Source of the DNA: an uncultured Alphaproteobacteria bacterium
GTDB lineage: Bacteria; Pseudomonadota; Alphaproteobacteria; Caulobacterales; Aquidulcibacteraceae
Reading direction: 5' to 3'
Assembly (NCBI GenBank): GCA_937967725.1
Contig: CALBSY010000452.1
Coordinates: 1 to 12,078 of the forward strand
DNA length: 12,078 nt
In this document: in pieces, positions 1 through 7,001 of the stretch
Layout of the letters: each line of letters starts with the position of its first letter
How positions within the stretch are numbered: the first letter of the stretch is position 1
Position numbers and translations under genes: made by a program
The notes under the pieces: model-generated
What the model saw: only the letters and a program-made list of their open reading frames with translations
Told to the model about the DNA's origin: nothing
Database searches by the model: none

Positions 1-1
1 A

Positions 2-310
2 GTTATCAAGAAGGCGAAGGGCTATTACGGCCGCCGCAAGAACACCTTCCGCGCCGCCAACGCGGCGGTGGAGAAGGCCGGCCTCTACGCCTATCGCGAC
101 CGCAAGAACAAGAAGCGCACCTTCCGCGCGCTCTGGATCCAGCGCATCAACGCCGCTGTCCGCGAGGAAGGCCTCACCTATTCACGATTTATGAGCGGGC
201 TCGCCAAGGCGGGCATCGAGCTTGATCGTAAAGTGATGGCCGATATCGCCATGAACGAGCCCGCGGCTTTCAAGGGTCTTGTTGCGCAAGCCCAAGCCGC
301 ACTGAAGTAA
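2..310 (+). CDS. rplT: 50S ribosomal protein L20, 3' part (5' end outside window)
   Basis: Reading frame 2 is open from the first bases of the window and ends at TAA 308-310, giving 102 residues. It begins VIKKAKGYYGRRKN and continues through the basic helix-rich L20 sequence (RKNKKRTFRALWIQRINAA, then GLTYSRFMSGLAKAGIELDRK). Full L20 is about 118-120 residues, so only some 16 N-terminal residues are missing; the true start lies left of the window. L20 binds 23S rRNA early in assembly of the large ribosomal subunit, and in many bacteria it also represses its own operon. In alphaproteobacteria rplT usually follows rpmI and precedes pheS, which matches the right-hand neighbour here. The internal ATG at 68 is not the start. 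Confidence 0.97.
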   Translation, partial: VIKKAKGYYGRRKNTFRAANAAVEKAGLYAYRDRKNKKRTFRALWIQRINAAVREEGLTYSRFMSGLAKAGIELDRKVMADIAMNEPAAFKGLVAQAQAALK

Positions 311-325
311 GCTTCAACGTGGTTT

Positions 326-412
326 CCTCCCCCGCCTCCCGTTCGCTTGCCGAGCGGGTGACCTAAACAGCCGGGGGAGGTGGCCGCGAAGCGGCCGGAG
401 GGGCGAAGCCCC
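326..412. repeat. Cluster of GC-rich inverted repeats (REP-like) between rplT and pheS
   Basis: The 143-base rplT-pheS spacer holds four nested or tandem inverted repeats. A 9-base outer stem pairs CCTCCCCCG (326-334) with CGGGGGAGG (372-380). Inside it lies an 8-base stem, 338-345 with 351-358, containing one G.T wobble. Two perfect tandem hairpins follow: GGCCGC-GAA-GCGGCC (382-396) and GGGGC-GAA-GCCCC (400-412). Both of these close on GCGAAGC, a known very stable mini-hairpin. No T-run follows, so this is not a classic intrinsic terminator. From memory, similar GGGGGAGG...GGCCGC-type palindromes are dispersed in related alphaproteobacterial genomes, so a REP-like family is my favoured reading. 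It could also attenuate or process the rplT-pheS transcript. There is no Phe-rich leader peptide of the enterobacterial pheM kind. Confidence 0.7.
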
Positions 413-453
413 GCACGTGTTCGCTGCGCGGCCTCGCAAAGGCAGTCGCAATC

Positions 454-1542
454 ATGAACGCACACACCAACGATCTCGCCGCGCTCGAACGCGATCTGCT
501 TACGCGCGCCGAAGCCGCCAACGACGAAGCCGCGCTCGAAGCGCTGCGCGTCGAAGCGCTCGGCAAGCAGGGGAGCATTTCCGCGCTGATGCGCAATCTC
601 AGCTCGATGAGCGCGGACGAGCGGAAGAGCTACGGCGCCGCGCTCAACCAGCTAAAGGACACGGTCACCGAAGCGATCCTGGCCAAGAAGGCCGCGCTCG
701 CCGAAGCTGAACTAGACCGCCAGCTGCAGAGCGAAGCCGTCGACGTCACGCTGCCGCCGGTGAAGCCGCGCATCGGCGCCATCCATCCCGTCAGCCAAGT
801 GATGGAGGAGATGGCGGCCATCTTCGGCGAGATGGGTTTCACCGTCGAAGAAGGACCCGACATCGAGACCGACTTCAACAATTTCACCGCGCTCAACTTC
901 CCGAAGAACCATCCTGCGCGCGAGACGCAGGACACGTTCTTCATGAACGCCAAGGGCGAAGACGGCGAACGCAAGGTGCTGCGCACGCACACCTCGCCGG
1001 TGCAAGTGCGCACCATGCTGAAGCAGAAGCCGCCCATCCGCATGATCTGCATGGGCCGCACCTTCCGCAAGGATTCCGATGCCACGCACACGCCGATGTT
1101 CCACCAGATCGAAGGCCTCGTCATCGACGAGACTACGAGCATGGCCGATCTCAAAAGCGTGCTCGTCGCCGCGCTCAAAGCCTATTTCGAAATCGACGAC
1201 GTGAAGATCCGTTTCCGTCCGCACCATTTCCCGTTCACCGAACCGAGCGCGGAAGTCGATATCGGCTGCGACCGTTCCGGCGGCACGATCAGAATCGGCC
1301 AGGGCGACGATTGGCTGGAAATCCTCGGCTCCGGCATGGTGCATCCGAACGTCTTGCAGAATTGCGGCATCGATCCCGAGAAATACCAAGGCTACGCCTT
1401 CGGCATGGGCATCGATCGCCTGGCGATGCTCAAATACGGCATGCCCGATCTGCGCGACTTCTTCGCCGCCGACACGCGCTGGCTGAAACACTACGGCTTC
1501 AGCCCGTTCCTGCTGCCCGGCATGGCGCAGGGAGTCGGGTGA
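454..1542 (+). CDS. pheS: Phenylalanine--tRNA ligase alpha subunit
   Basis: PheS is the catalytic alpha subunit of the cytoplasmic (alpha-beta)2 phenylalanyl-tRNA synthetase. It activates phenylalanine with ATP and charges tRNA-Phe. The protein has 362 residues, slightly above the usual 330-350. Residues 1-90 form the N-terminal coiled-coil arm that contacts tRNA. The class II catalytic core follows: HPVSQVMEEM at 111-120, motif 2 GRTFRKDSDATHTPMFHQIE at 201-220, the Phe-pocket segment FPFTEPSAEVDI at 259-270, and motif 3 GMGIDRLAMLKYG at 317-329. All are intact. The start at ATG 454 fits the family N-terminus. Its only Shine-Dalgarno-like stretch, AAAGG at about 436-440, is weakly placed. 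The stop TGA overlaps the next ATG by one base. Confidence 0.98.
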   Translation: MNAHTNDLAALERDLLTRAEAANDEAALEALRVEALGKQGSISALMRNLSSMSADERKSYGAALNQLKDTVTEAILAKKAALAEAELDRQLQSEAVDVTLPPVKPRIGAIHPVSQVMEEMAAIFGEMGFTVEEGPDIETDFNNFTALNFPKNHPARETQDTFFMNAKGEDGERKVLRTHTSPVQVRTMLKQKPPIRMICMGRTFRKDSDATHTPMFHQIEGLVIDETTSMADLKSVLVAALKAYFEIDDVKIRFRPHHFPFTEPSAEVDIGCDRSGGTIRIGQGDDWLEILGSGMVHPNVLQNCGIDPEKYQGYAFGMGIDRLAMLKYGMPDLRDFFAADTRWLKHYGFSPFLLPGMAQGVG

Positions 1543-1967
1543 TGCACGAGATATTGATTGGCGGCGAGCGCCGCGGCGTGACCTTCACCGTACACCAAAA
1601 CACTTGGAATGACGGCAAGGGGTCGCAGCTTTGCGAAGCAGCGGCATCTTTCTGCATGGATGCTGTGAGCGGAGAATGCTCGACTGTTCTCGCTGACAGT
1701 ATGTTGCGAACCTTTGTCGCCGACTTGGAGGAAATGACTCGAGAACTGCACGGCGCCGCAACTTTGTGGGGCGGAAACCCTGGGGGTCCCAATGCGCGCG
1801 CTGAACTCAAGATGGAAAAGGCCGGGAACATTGGTGTGGATGCAAGCTTTTCGGATTGGCAGCACGAAGGCGTCGGCTTTCAAACCAAAATTCAGTTCGC
1901 GATGGATCAGTCGTTTCTTCCGCCGCTTGTTCGGGCGGCAAGAAGTGCGCTGTGTGTGTTCCAATGA
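1542..1967 (+). CDS. Immunity-like protein (WapI/DUF6228-like) inside the pheST operon
   Basis: This is a predicted 141-residue soluble protein with no signal peptide or membrane helix. The start at ATG 1542 is chosen because it overlaps the pheS stop by one base and follows AGGGAG (1529-1534) at good spacing; the frame is open further upstream, but that part lies inside pheS. The C-terminal half shows a pattern I associate with WapI/DUF6228-type immunity proteins: L-x-x-FVADLEEM, a small-residue strand, G-x-I-x-V, then FAMDQSFLPPLV (119-130), close to the family's F-x-hDQSYLPxL signature. The assignment is by eye. Counted over 1561-1920, GC is about 56%, against 68% in an early pheS line (481-540). 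That suggests an inserted accessory gene. No toxin gene is visible nearby. It ends in a 4-base ATGA overlap with pheT. Role unknown. Confidence 0.8.
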   Translation: MHEILIGGERRGVTFTVHQNTWNDGKGSQLCEAAASFCMDAVSGECSTVLADSMLRTFVADLEEMTRELHGAATLWGGNPGGPNARAELKMEKAGNIGVDASFSDWQHEGVGFQTKIQFAMDQSFLPPLVRAARSALCVFQ

Positions 1968-4354
1968 AATTCACGCTCTCATGGCTCAAAGAGCATCTGC
2001 AAACCGACGCCAGCATCGACGACATTGTCGAGCGCATGACGATGATCGGCCTCGAAGTGGAGGAGGTCGAGAACGTCGGCGAGAAGCTGAAGGCGTTCAC
2101 GGTCGCGCGCGTCATCAGCGCCGCGAAGCACCCCAACGCCGACAAGCTGCAGGTCTGCCAGGTCGAAACCAACCAAGGCCAACTTGAAATCGTTTGCGGC
2201 GCGCCGAACGCGCGCGCTGGGCTCGTCACCGCGTTCGCGCCGATCGGCACATTCATTCCCGGTTCCGGCATCACGCTGGAAGCGCGCCCGGTGCGCGGCG
2301 TCGTCTCCAACGGCATGCTCTGCTCCGGCGCCGAGCTTGAGCTCGACAACGACGCCCACGGCATTCTCGAACTCGATCCGGACCTGAAGGTCGGCACGCC
2401 GCTCGCGGAAGCGCTCAACCTCAACGACCCGGTGATCGAAATCGAAGTCACGCCCAATCGCCCGGATTGGCTGGGCGTGGCCGGCATCGCCCGCGATCTC
2501 GCCGCCGCCGGCGTCGGCAAATTCAAGGACAAGCCGATCAATCCGGTGCCCGGCCGCTATCCGTCGCCGATCAAAGTCGAGATCGACAATCTCGACGCTT
2601 GCCCGATGTTCTCCGGCCGCCTAATCCGCAACGTGAAGAACGGCCCTTCGCCGGCCTGGCTTCAGCAGCGCCTGCGTGCGCTCTGCATGAAGCCGCTCAA
2701 TATCCTGGTCGATATCACCAATTACGTTTCGCTCAACCGTGCTAGCCCGCTGCATGGTTAATGCGCCGCGAAGCTCAAGGGTGCGATCCGCGCACGAATC
2801 GGCCCAGCTGGCGAAAGTTTCAAAGCGCTCGATGGCAACGTCTACGAAGTGACGCCGGAAACGTGCGTCATTGCTGACGATCGCGCCGTGCTCGGCCTCG
2901 GCGGCGTCATCGGCGGCGAAGAAACCGGTTCGAGCGAAGCCACGACCGACGTGTTCGTCGAGTGCGCCTATTTCGATCCGACGCGCACGCACCAGACCGG
3001 CCGCGCGCTCGGCCTCATCACCGACGCGCAATACCGCTTCGCCCGCGGCGTCGATACCGGCTTCGTCGGGCCCGGCTCCGAGCTGACCCCGCGCATGGTC
3101 CCCGATCTGTGCGGCGGCGAGCCCAGCGAGATCGTCGTCGCCGGCGCCGAACCTGCGCCGCCAAAGCCCGTGTTCTTCGATCCCGACCGCGTGCGCCAGC
3201 TCGCCGGAATCGACGTGAAACCCACGCGCGTGCGCGCCGTACTGAAAGCGCTTGGCTTCGAAACCAGCGCCGAAGGCGAGGGCTCCAAGCGCATCATCGT
3301 CGAACCGCCGACTTGGCGGCGCGATGTCGAAGGCTCCGCCGATCTCGTGGAAGAAGCCGCGCGCATCGAGGGCTACGACAAACTGCCCTTGCTTGCGCCG
3401 CCGCGCGCCGAGGGCTTCCGCCCGCCGCCGGTCAGTGTAGGCGAAAGCCGCACGCGTCTGGCGCGCCGCGCCGCCGCGTCGCTCGGCTATCTCGAAGCCA
3501 TCACCTGGAGTTTCTGTTCGCGCAAGCAGGCGCAAGCGTTTGGCGGCGGCGCCGAGGAGATGTTTGTGGCTAACCCGATCGCGTCCGATCTCGACTGCAT
3601 GCGGCCCTCCGCCTTGCCGCAGCTTCTCGTCGCCGCGCAGAAGAACGCCAACCGCGGCTTCGACGATGCTCGCCTGTTCGAAGCCGGGCCGATCTACGGC
3701 GACACCACCGACGCCGGCCAGCAGCGTACGCTCGCCGCCGTATGGCGCGCGCGACCGCCGCGGCATTGGCGCGCCGCGCCCGCGCCCGACATTTTCGACA
3801 TTAAGCGCGATTGCCTGATGGTGCTCGATGCGCTCGGCGCGCCGGTGGCGTCGCTGCAGACGTATAGCGACGCGCCCGCGCATTGGCGCCCAGGCCGCAC
3901 CGGCGTGCTCAAGCTCGGCCCCAAGGTGATCGCCTATTACGGCGAAATCCATCCGCGCGCGCTCAAGGCCATTGATGTGGAAGCACCCGCGCTGGCGTTC
4001 GAAATCTTCCTCGACGCGCTGCCGCCGCCGCGCGCGAAAGGGCGCTCTAAGCCGCCGCTGGAGAAGCTCGACCTGCAGCCCATGTCGCGCGACTTCGCCT
4101 TCGTGGTCGACGACGGCGTCGCCGCAGCCGACGTGGTGCGCGCGGCCTTCGGCGCCGACAAGCAGCTCATCGCCGATGTGTCGCTGTTCGACGTCTATCG
4201 CGGCGACCGCATGCAGCCGGGCAAGAAATCGCTCGCCATCGAGATCACGCTTCAGCCGCGCGAAAAAACGCTGACCGACACCGACATCGAGGCGGTCAGC
4301 GCCAAGGTCGTCAGCGCGGTAATGAAAGCGACGGGCGGCACGCTGCGCGGCTAA
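1964..4354 (+). pseudogene. pheT: Phenylalanine--tRNA ligase beta subunit, interrupted by an in-frame TAA
   Basis: PheT is the tRNA-binding and editing beta subunit that pairs with PheS. The frame from ATG 1964 (ATGA overlap with the preceding gene) to TAA 4352-4354 spans 796 codons, the normal family length, but codon 266 (2759-2761) is TAA. Before it lie the N-terminal segment MKFTLSWLKEHL, the tRNA-binding OB domain (HPNADKLQVC at 56-65, SNGMLCSGAEL) and the start of the B3/B4 editing domain. After it the same frame resumes with AAKLKGAIRARIGPAGE, then the B5 domain (about 404-480) and the C-terminal FDX-ACB anticodon-binding domain (from about 704, PMSRDFAFVVDD). The break hits the conserved PLH-h-(F/Y)-D-AAKL motif, which reads PLHG-stop-CAAKL. 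PheT is essential, so this is either a sequence or assembly error, or a true pseudogene with another copy elsewhere. Outside the lesion most motifs are intact. Confidence 0.9.
2759..2761 (+). other. In-frame TAA stop inside pheT
   Basis: The codons read CAT-GGT-TAA-TGC-GCC-GCG where the family has H-V-(F/Y)-D-A-A. The total length is unchanged. Removing one G after CAT and adding one base between G and C near 2763-2764 gives CAT-GTT-AAT-GNC-GCC, i.e. H-V-N-(D)-A. A pair of compensating single-base indels therefore explains the stop better than a point mutation. TAA also ends rplT and pheT itself, so stop recoding is not supported. Confidence 0.85.
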
Positions 4355-5655
4355 TCCGCCCGAAACTCCCGCACCGCCGCATTACGCGTGATGACACCGC
4401 GCCCAGCCGCGATCAGTGCGGTGACGTCATCCGCCTCGATCGACACGTCGGTGCGCACATTGTAGAGCGCCCGGTACTCATCTGCGGTCATGTCGCGGAA
4501 GGTAAGCACGTCGAGCGTCATGGAGAAATTCTCGCACTGCGCCACGCCTCGCGCGCAGCGGAAATCGCGCAAGACGCGCTCCCATTCCGGCAGATTGGCG
4601 CGGAATGCGTCAAGCGCCGAGCGCTTGGCCGCGTCCACCGACGCATCGAGCGGCGCATACATCATCTCATAGGCGCCGTACGCATCGGTTGCGCGCTGTT
4701 GAAATGTTCGGTCGCGGACGTATTCGGCATTGACCACCAGCACTAGCACGCGCCGCGCCTGCAGCGCTTCGTGCTCGCTCAGCGGCGCCGGCGCCGGCAG
4801 CGCGGCCTGCGCCACACTCAAGCTCAGCAGCCCCAGATTGTCCGTGAGCCCGCCATCGCCGAGCAGTACGTAGAGTTGCTGCGCCAACCGGGCGCCGCGA
4901 TAATTCTCGAACGCATACGCTGTAGCACGCGCACTTTCAGGCGCCGCGCGATCGGCGAGGATTGGCGCCATCCATGCCGGCGCCGGACAATTCGCTTCTG
5001 GAAAGCTCTGCGCCAGGATAGGACGAAACAGCACCGGCGCCGCCATCGACGCCGCCACTGCGTCGGCGACGCGCACGCGCGCCAAATCGCTGCACACACC
5101 GTCAAAATAGAACGGCGTGAACGCAAACGCGGTCGCGTTGTACAAGTCGGACGCATTGATGACGACGCGCGGGCCGGCTGCCAGCGCATCCATGTGTGCG
5201 CCGCCATAGAGTTCGCGGTCGAGCCAGTCGGCGAGTTGCGCCGGTCCGTTCATGCCCCCGCGCAGCGCGCCAACCAGGCCCAGCGGCGAGTATTGCCGCC
5301 GCACGCGCCAATCCTTGTCGAGATACGCGGCGCGGAAATTGTCCAGGCCGCGCTCGCCGTGCAGCCCATAATAGGCGGCCAGAACCGATCCGCCCGACAC
5401 CGAACTGATCAGCGCAACATGCTCGCTAAGCGGCGCGCCATCGCGTCCGCGCATATCACGCAAGCCCTGCAGAACGCCGAGATGAAACGAAGCCGCGCGA
5501 GCCCCGCCGCCGGAAAGGGCCAGCACAATCAGATCCTCGCCTACCGCCGCGCGCCCGGGCGCTTGCATTTGCGGCGATGTCAACGGCGCATTGATCGGAC
5601 GCGCCGTCGCGCACGCCGAAAGCGCCAGCATCAGAATGAAGGCGAGCCCCCGCAT
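4351..5655 (-). CDS. Patatin-like phospholipase, predicted lipoprotein
   Basis: A 434-residue patatin-family serine lipid acyl hydrolase, predicted to be exported. Residues 1-15 form a lipoprotein signal with lipobox LSAC and Cys15 as the acylation site. The patatin domain begins at about 42. The oxyanion loop SGGGARAASFHLGVLQGL is at 48-65, the nucleophile elbow SVSGG at 85-89 has Ser87 as catalytic serine (Ser replaces the usual first Gly of GxSxG), and the catalytic Asp267 lies in DGGLTDNLG. The block AASMAAPVLFRP (201-212) is typical of the family. The start at ATG 5655 is preferred over the in-frame ATG at 5676 because GGAAG lies 8 bases upstream and the signal peptide then starts properly. 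It follows the dipeptidase gene by 47 bases, so the two are probably co-transcribed. Its stop overlaps the convergent pheT stop by about 4 bases. The substrate is not predictable; phospholipid or lysophospholipid is likely. Confidence 0.9.
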   Translation of the reverse strand: MRGLAFILMLALSACATARPINAPLTSPQMQAPGRAAVGEDLIVLALSGGGARAASFHLGVLQGLRDMRGRDGAPLSEHVALISSVSGGSVLAAYYGLHGERGLDNFRAAYLDKDWRVRRQYSPLGLVGALRGGMNGPAQLADWLDRELYGGAHMDALAAGPRVVINASDLYNATAFAFTPFYFDGVCSDLARVRVADAVAASMAAPVLFRPILAQSFPEANCPAPAWMAPILADRAAPESARATAYAFENYRGARLAQQLYVLLGDGGLTDNLGLLSLSVAQAALPAPAPLSEHEALQARRVLVLVVNAEYVRDRTFQQRATDAYGAYEMMYAPLDASVDAAKRSALDAFRANLPEWERVLRDFRCARGVAQCENFSMTLDVLTFRDMTADEYRALYNVRTDVSIEADDVTALIAAGRGVITRNAAVREFRAD

Positions 5656-5702
5656 GAGTGCAACTTCCGCACGCATGCGCCACGCTGACAAGCCCCAACG
5701 CC

Positions 5703-6926
5703 TCAGGAGCGCGCGGCGACCCGCTCGGCCTGCCTCAGCGCGCGCAGCAGATTGCCGCCGGCCACGCCGGCGATGTCGCGATCGCTCCAGCCGCGCCGCA
5801 TCAGCTCGACCAGGAGCGCTGGATAGTCCTCCACGCCATCGAGCCCTTGCGGCAAATACGGGACGCCATCGTAATCCGAACCGATGCCGACGTGCGCGCG
5901 CCCCGCCACCCGGCCGATATGTTCGATGTGGTCGGCGATCACGGTGAGATCGATCTCCGGCCGCGGGTGCTCCGCCGCCCACGCTGCCAATCCTTCGCGC
6001 ACCGCGTCCGGATCGCCGGGATTGAGCGCCTTAAGCCGCGCGTCTTCGGCGGCGCGATTGGCGCTCCACGAGCGCACGTCCTCTGACGTGAACGCCGGAT
6101 AGAAGTTTACCATCACCACGCCCCCATTGCGGCGAAGTGCGCGCAGCACGTCATCGGGCACGTTGCGCGGATGGCCCGTCAACGCGAACTCGTAGGAGTG
6201 CGAGAAAATCACCGGCGCCTCGCTCACGCGCAGTGCATCGCGCATCCCCTCGGCCGAAACGTGGCTGAGATCGACCAGCATGCCGATCCGGTTCATTTCC
6301 CGCACGACTTCTTCGCCAAACTCGGTCAAGCCGCCGTGCGCCGGCGCATCAGTGGCGCTGTCGACCCAATCGGTATTCTGCGAGTGCGTGAGCGTCATAT
6401 AGAGCACGCCGGCGGCGCGAAACTCGCGCAGCACGGCGAGATTGTTGTCAATCGCTTCGCCGCCTTCCATGCCGAACATCGAGGCGATGCGCCCAGCGCG
6501 ATGGATGCGTACGATGTCGTCGGCGGAATCTGCGAACTCGAACGCTGAGTAGCGCGCGATCATGCGCCGGGTCAGGTCGATCTGCTCATGCACCGCGCGT
6601 GTTGCATCTGCGCCTTTGAGCGAAGCCGGCACATAGACCGACCAGAATTGTCCGCCGACCCGGCCCTGCCGAAGGCGCGGAATGTCCGTATGCAGGGGCG
6701 GCGTAAGCTGCCGCGTATCGCGATTCAAGTCGACATTGTCCAAGTCATTGCCGTGCGCGTCGCGGATTTCCCACGGCAGGTCGTTGTGCCCGTCGATTAG
6801 CGGCGTGGTGCGCAGGATGCGGTCCACACGGGCAAGCTCAGCCCGTGTCGGCGCTGCGGGCTGCGCCGCGGCGAAATCTAAACCTAGAAAAAAGAGGGCG
6901 GTAAGCGCGGCTGCAAGTCTGCTCAT
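5703..6926 (-). CDS. Membrane (renal-type) dipeptidase, peptidase family M19
   Basis: A 407-residue binuclear zinc dipeptidase of family M19, which hydrolyses dipeptides and sometimes D-amino-acid or beta-lactam-like amides. Residues 1-21 look like a Sec signal peptide (cleavage near AAA-Q), so the enzyme is probably periplasmic. The metal ligands are present: His47 and Asp49 in DGHNDLPW, bridging Glu154 in MEGGEAI, His222 in DLSHVS and His243 in FSHS. Asp351 in GSDYDG is the family's conserved catalytic Asp, and Arg254 in HPRNVPDD is the substrate-carboxylate Arg. One deviation is SHSYEFALT where relatives usually have SHSSA(R/F/Y)A. The start at ATG 6926 is supported by AAGGGA 6-7 bases upstream. 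It is the first gene of a probable pair with the patatin-like lipoprotein; a role in peptide scavenging or cell-wall peptide turnover is an inference. Confidence 0.95.
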   Translation of the reverse strand: MSRLAAALTALFFLGLDFAAAQPAAPTRAELARVDRILRTTPLIDGHNDLPWEIRDAHGNDLDNVDLNRDTRQLTPPLHTDIPRLRQGRVGGQFWSVYVPASLKGADATRAVHEQIDLTRRMIARYSAFEFADSADDIVRIHRAGRIASMFGMEGGEAIDNNLAVLREFRAAGVLYMTLTHSQNTDWVDSATDAPAHGGLTEFGEEVVREMNRIGMLVDLSHVSAEGMRDALRVSEAPVIFSHSYEFALTGHPRNVPDDVLRALRRNGGVVMVNFYPAFTSEDVRSWSANRAAEDARLKALNPGDPDAVREGLAAWAAEHPRPEIDLTVIADHIEHIGRVAGRAHVGIGSDYDGVPYLPQGLDGVEDYPALLVELMRRGWSDRDIAGVAGGNLLRALRQAERVAARS

Positions 6927-6974
6927 GTGAAGTCCCTTCCCCGGTATTGACGGTGATGGGTTGTTTTAATTGCG

Positions 6975-6991
6975 CTCGGCGATCAACCGAG
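6975..6991. other. Short inverted repeat between the CARDB-like gene and the dipeptidase gene
   Basis: CTCGG (6975-6979) and CCGAG (6987-6991) flank a 7-base loop. It lies just downstream of the stop of the minus-strand CARDB-like gene and about 50 bases before the dipeptidase start. No T-run follows on the minus strand, so termination is doubtful. It could be an operator or mean nothing. No clear promoter is recognisable in this 75-base gap. Confidence 0.3.
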
Positions 6992-7001
6992 ATGCGCCTT
7001 G

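Noticed and set aside
311..453. Rho-independent terminator or Phe leader-peptide attenuator before pheS
   Set aside because: The hairpins are strong, but no T-run follows any of them and no short ORF with clustered Phe codons is present.
1856..1963. Upstream extension of pheT with start at 1856
   Set aside because: PheT proteins begin MKFTLSWLKEHL, which starts at ATG 1964. The extension lies inside the preceding gene in another frame and has no PheT similarity.
2621..3952. 443-codon open frame on the minus strand
   Set aside because: It is antisense to pheT. High GC keeps antisense frames open, the translation has no recognisable domain, and the sense strand encodes clear PheT motifs.
2762..4354. 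A deliberately split PheT with a second gene starting near GTG 2849
   Set aside because: No good ribosome site precedes 2849, that start would discard conserved residues, and the stop falls inside the B3/B4 domain and not at a domain boundary. An indel artefact or pseudogene is simpler.
4771..5688. 305-codon plus-strand frame opposite the patatin gene
   Set aside because: Arginine-rich shadow of a GC-rich gene. The minus strand has the lipobox, GGGxR and DGG motifs of a real patatin-like protein.
6975..6991. Intrinsic terminator after the CARDB-like gene
   Set aside because: The stem is only 5 bases and the minus-strand sequence after it is A-rich, not T-rich.
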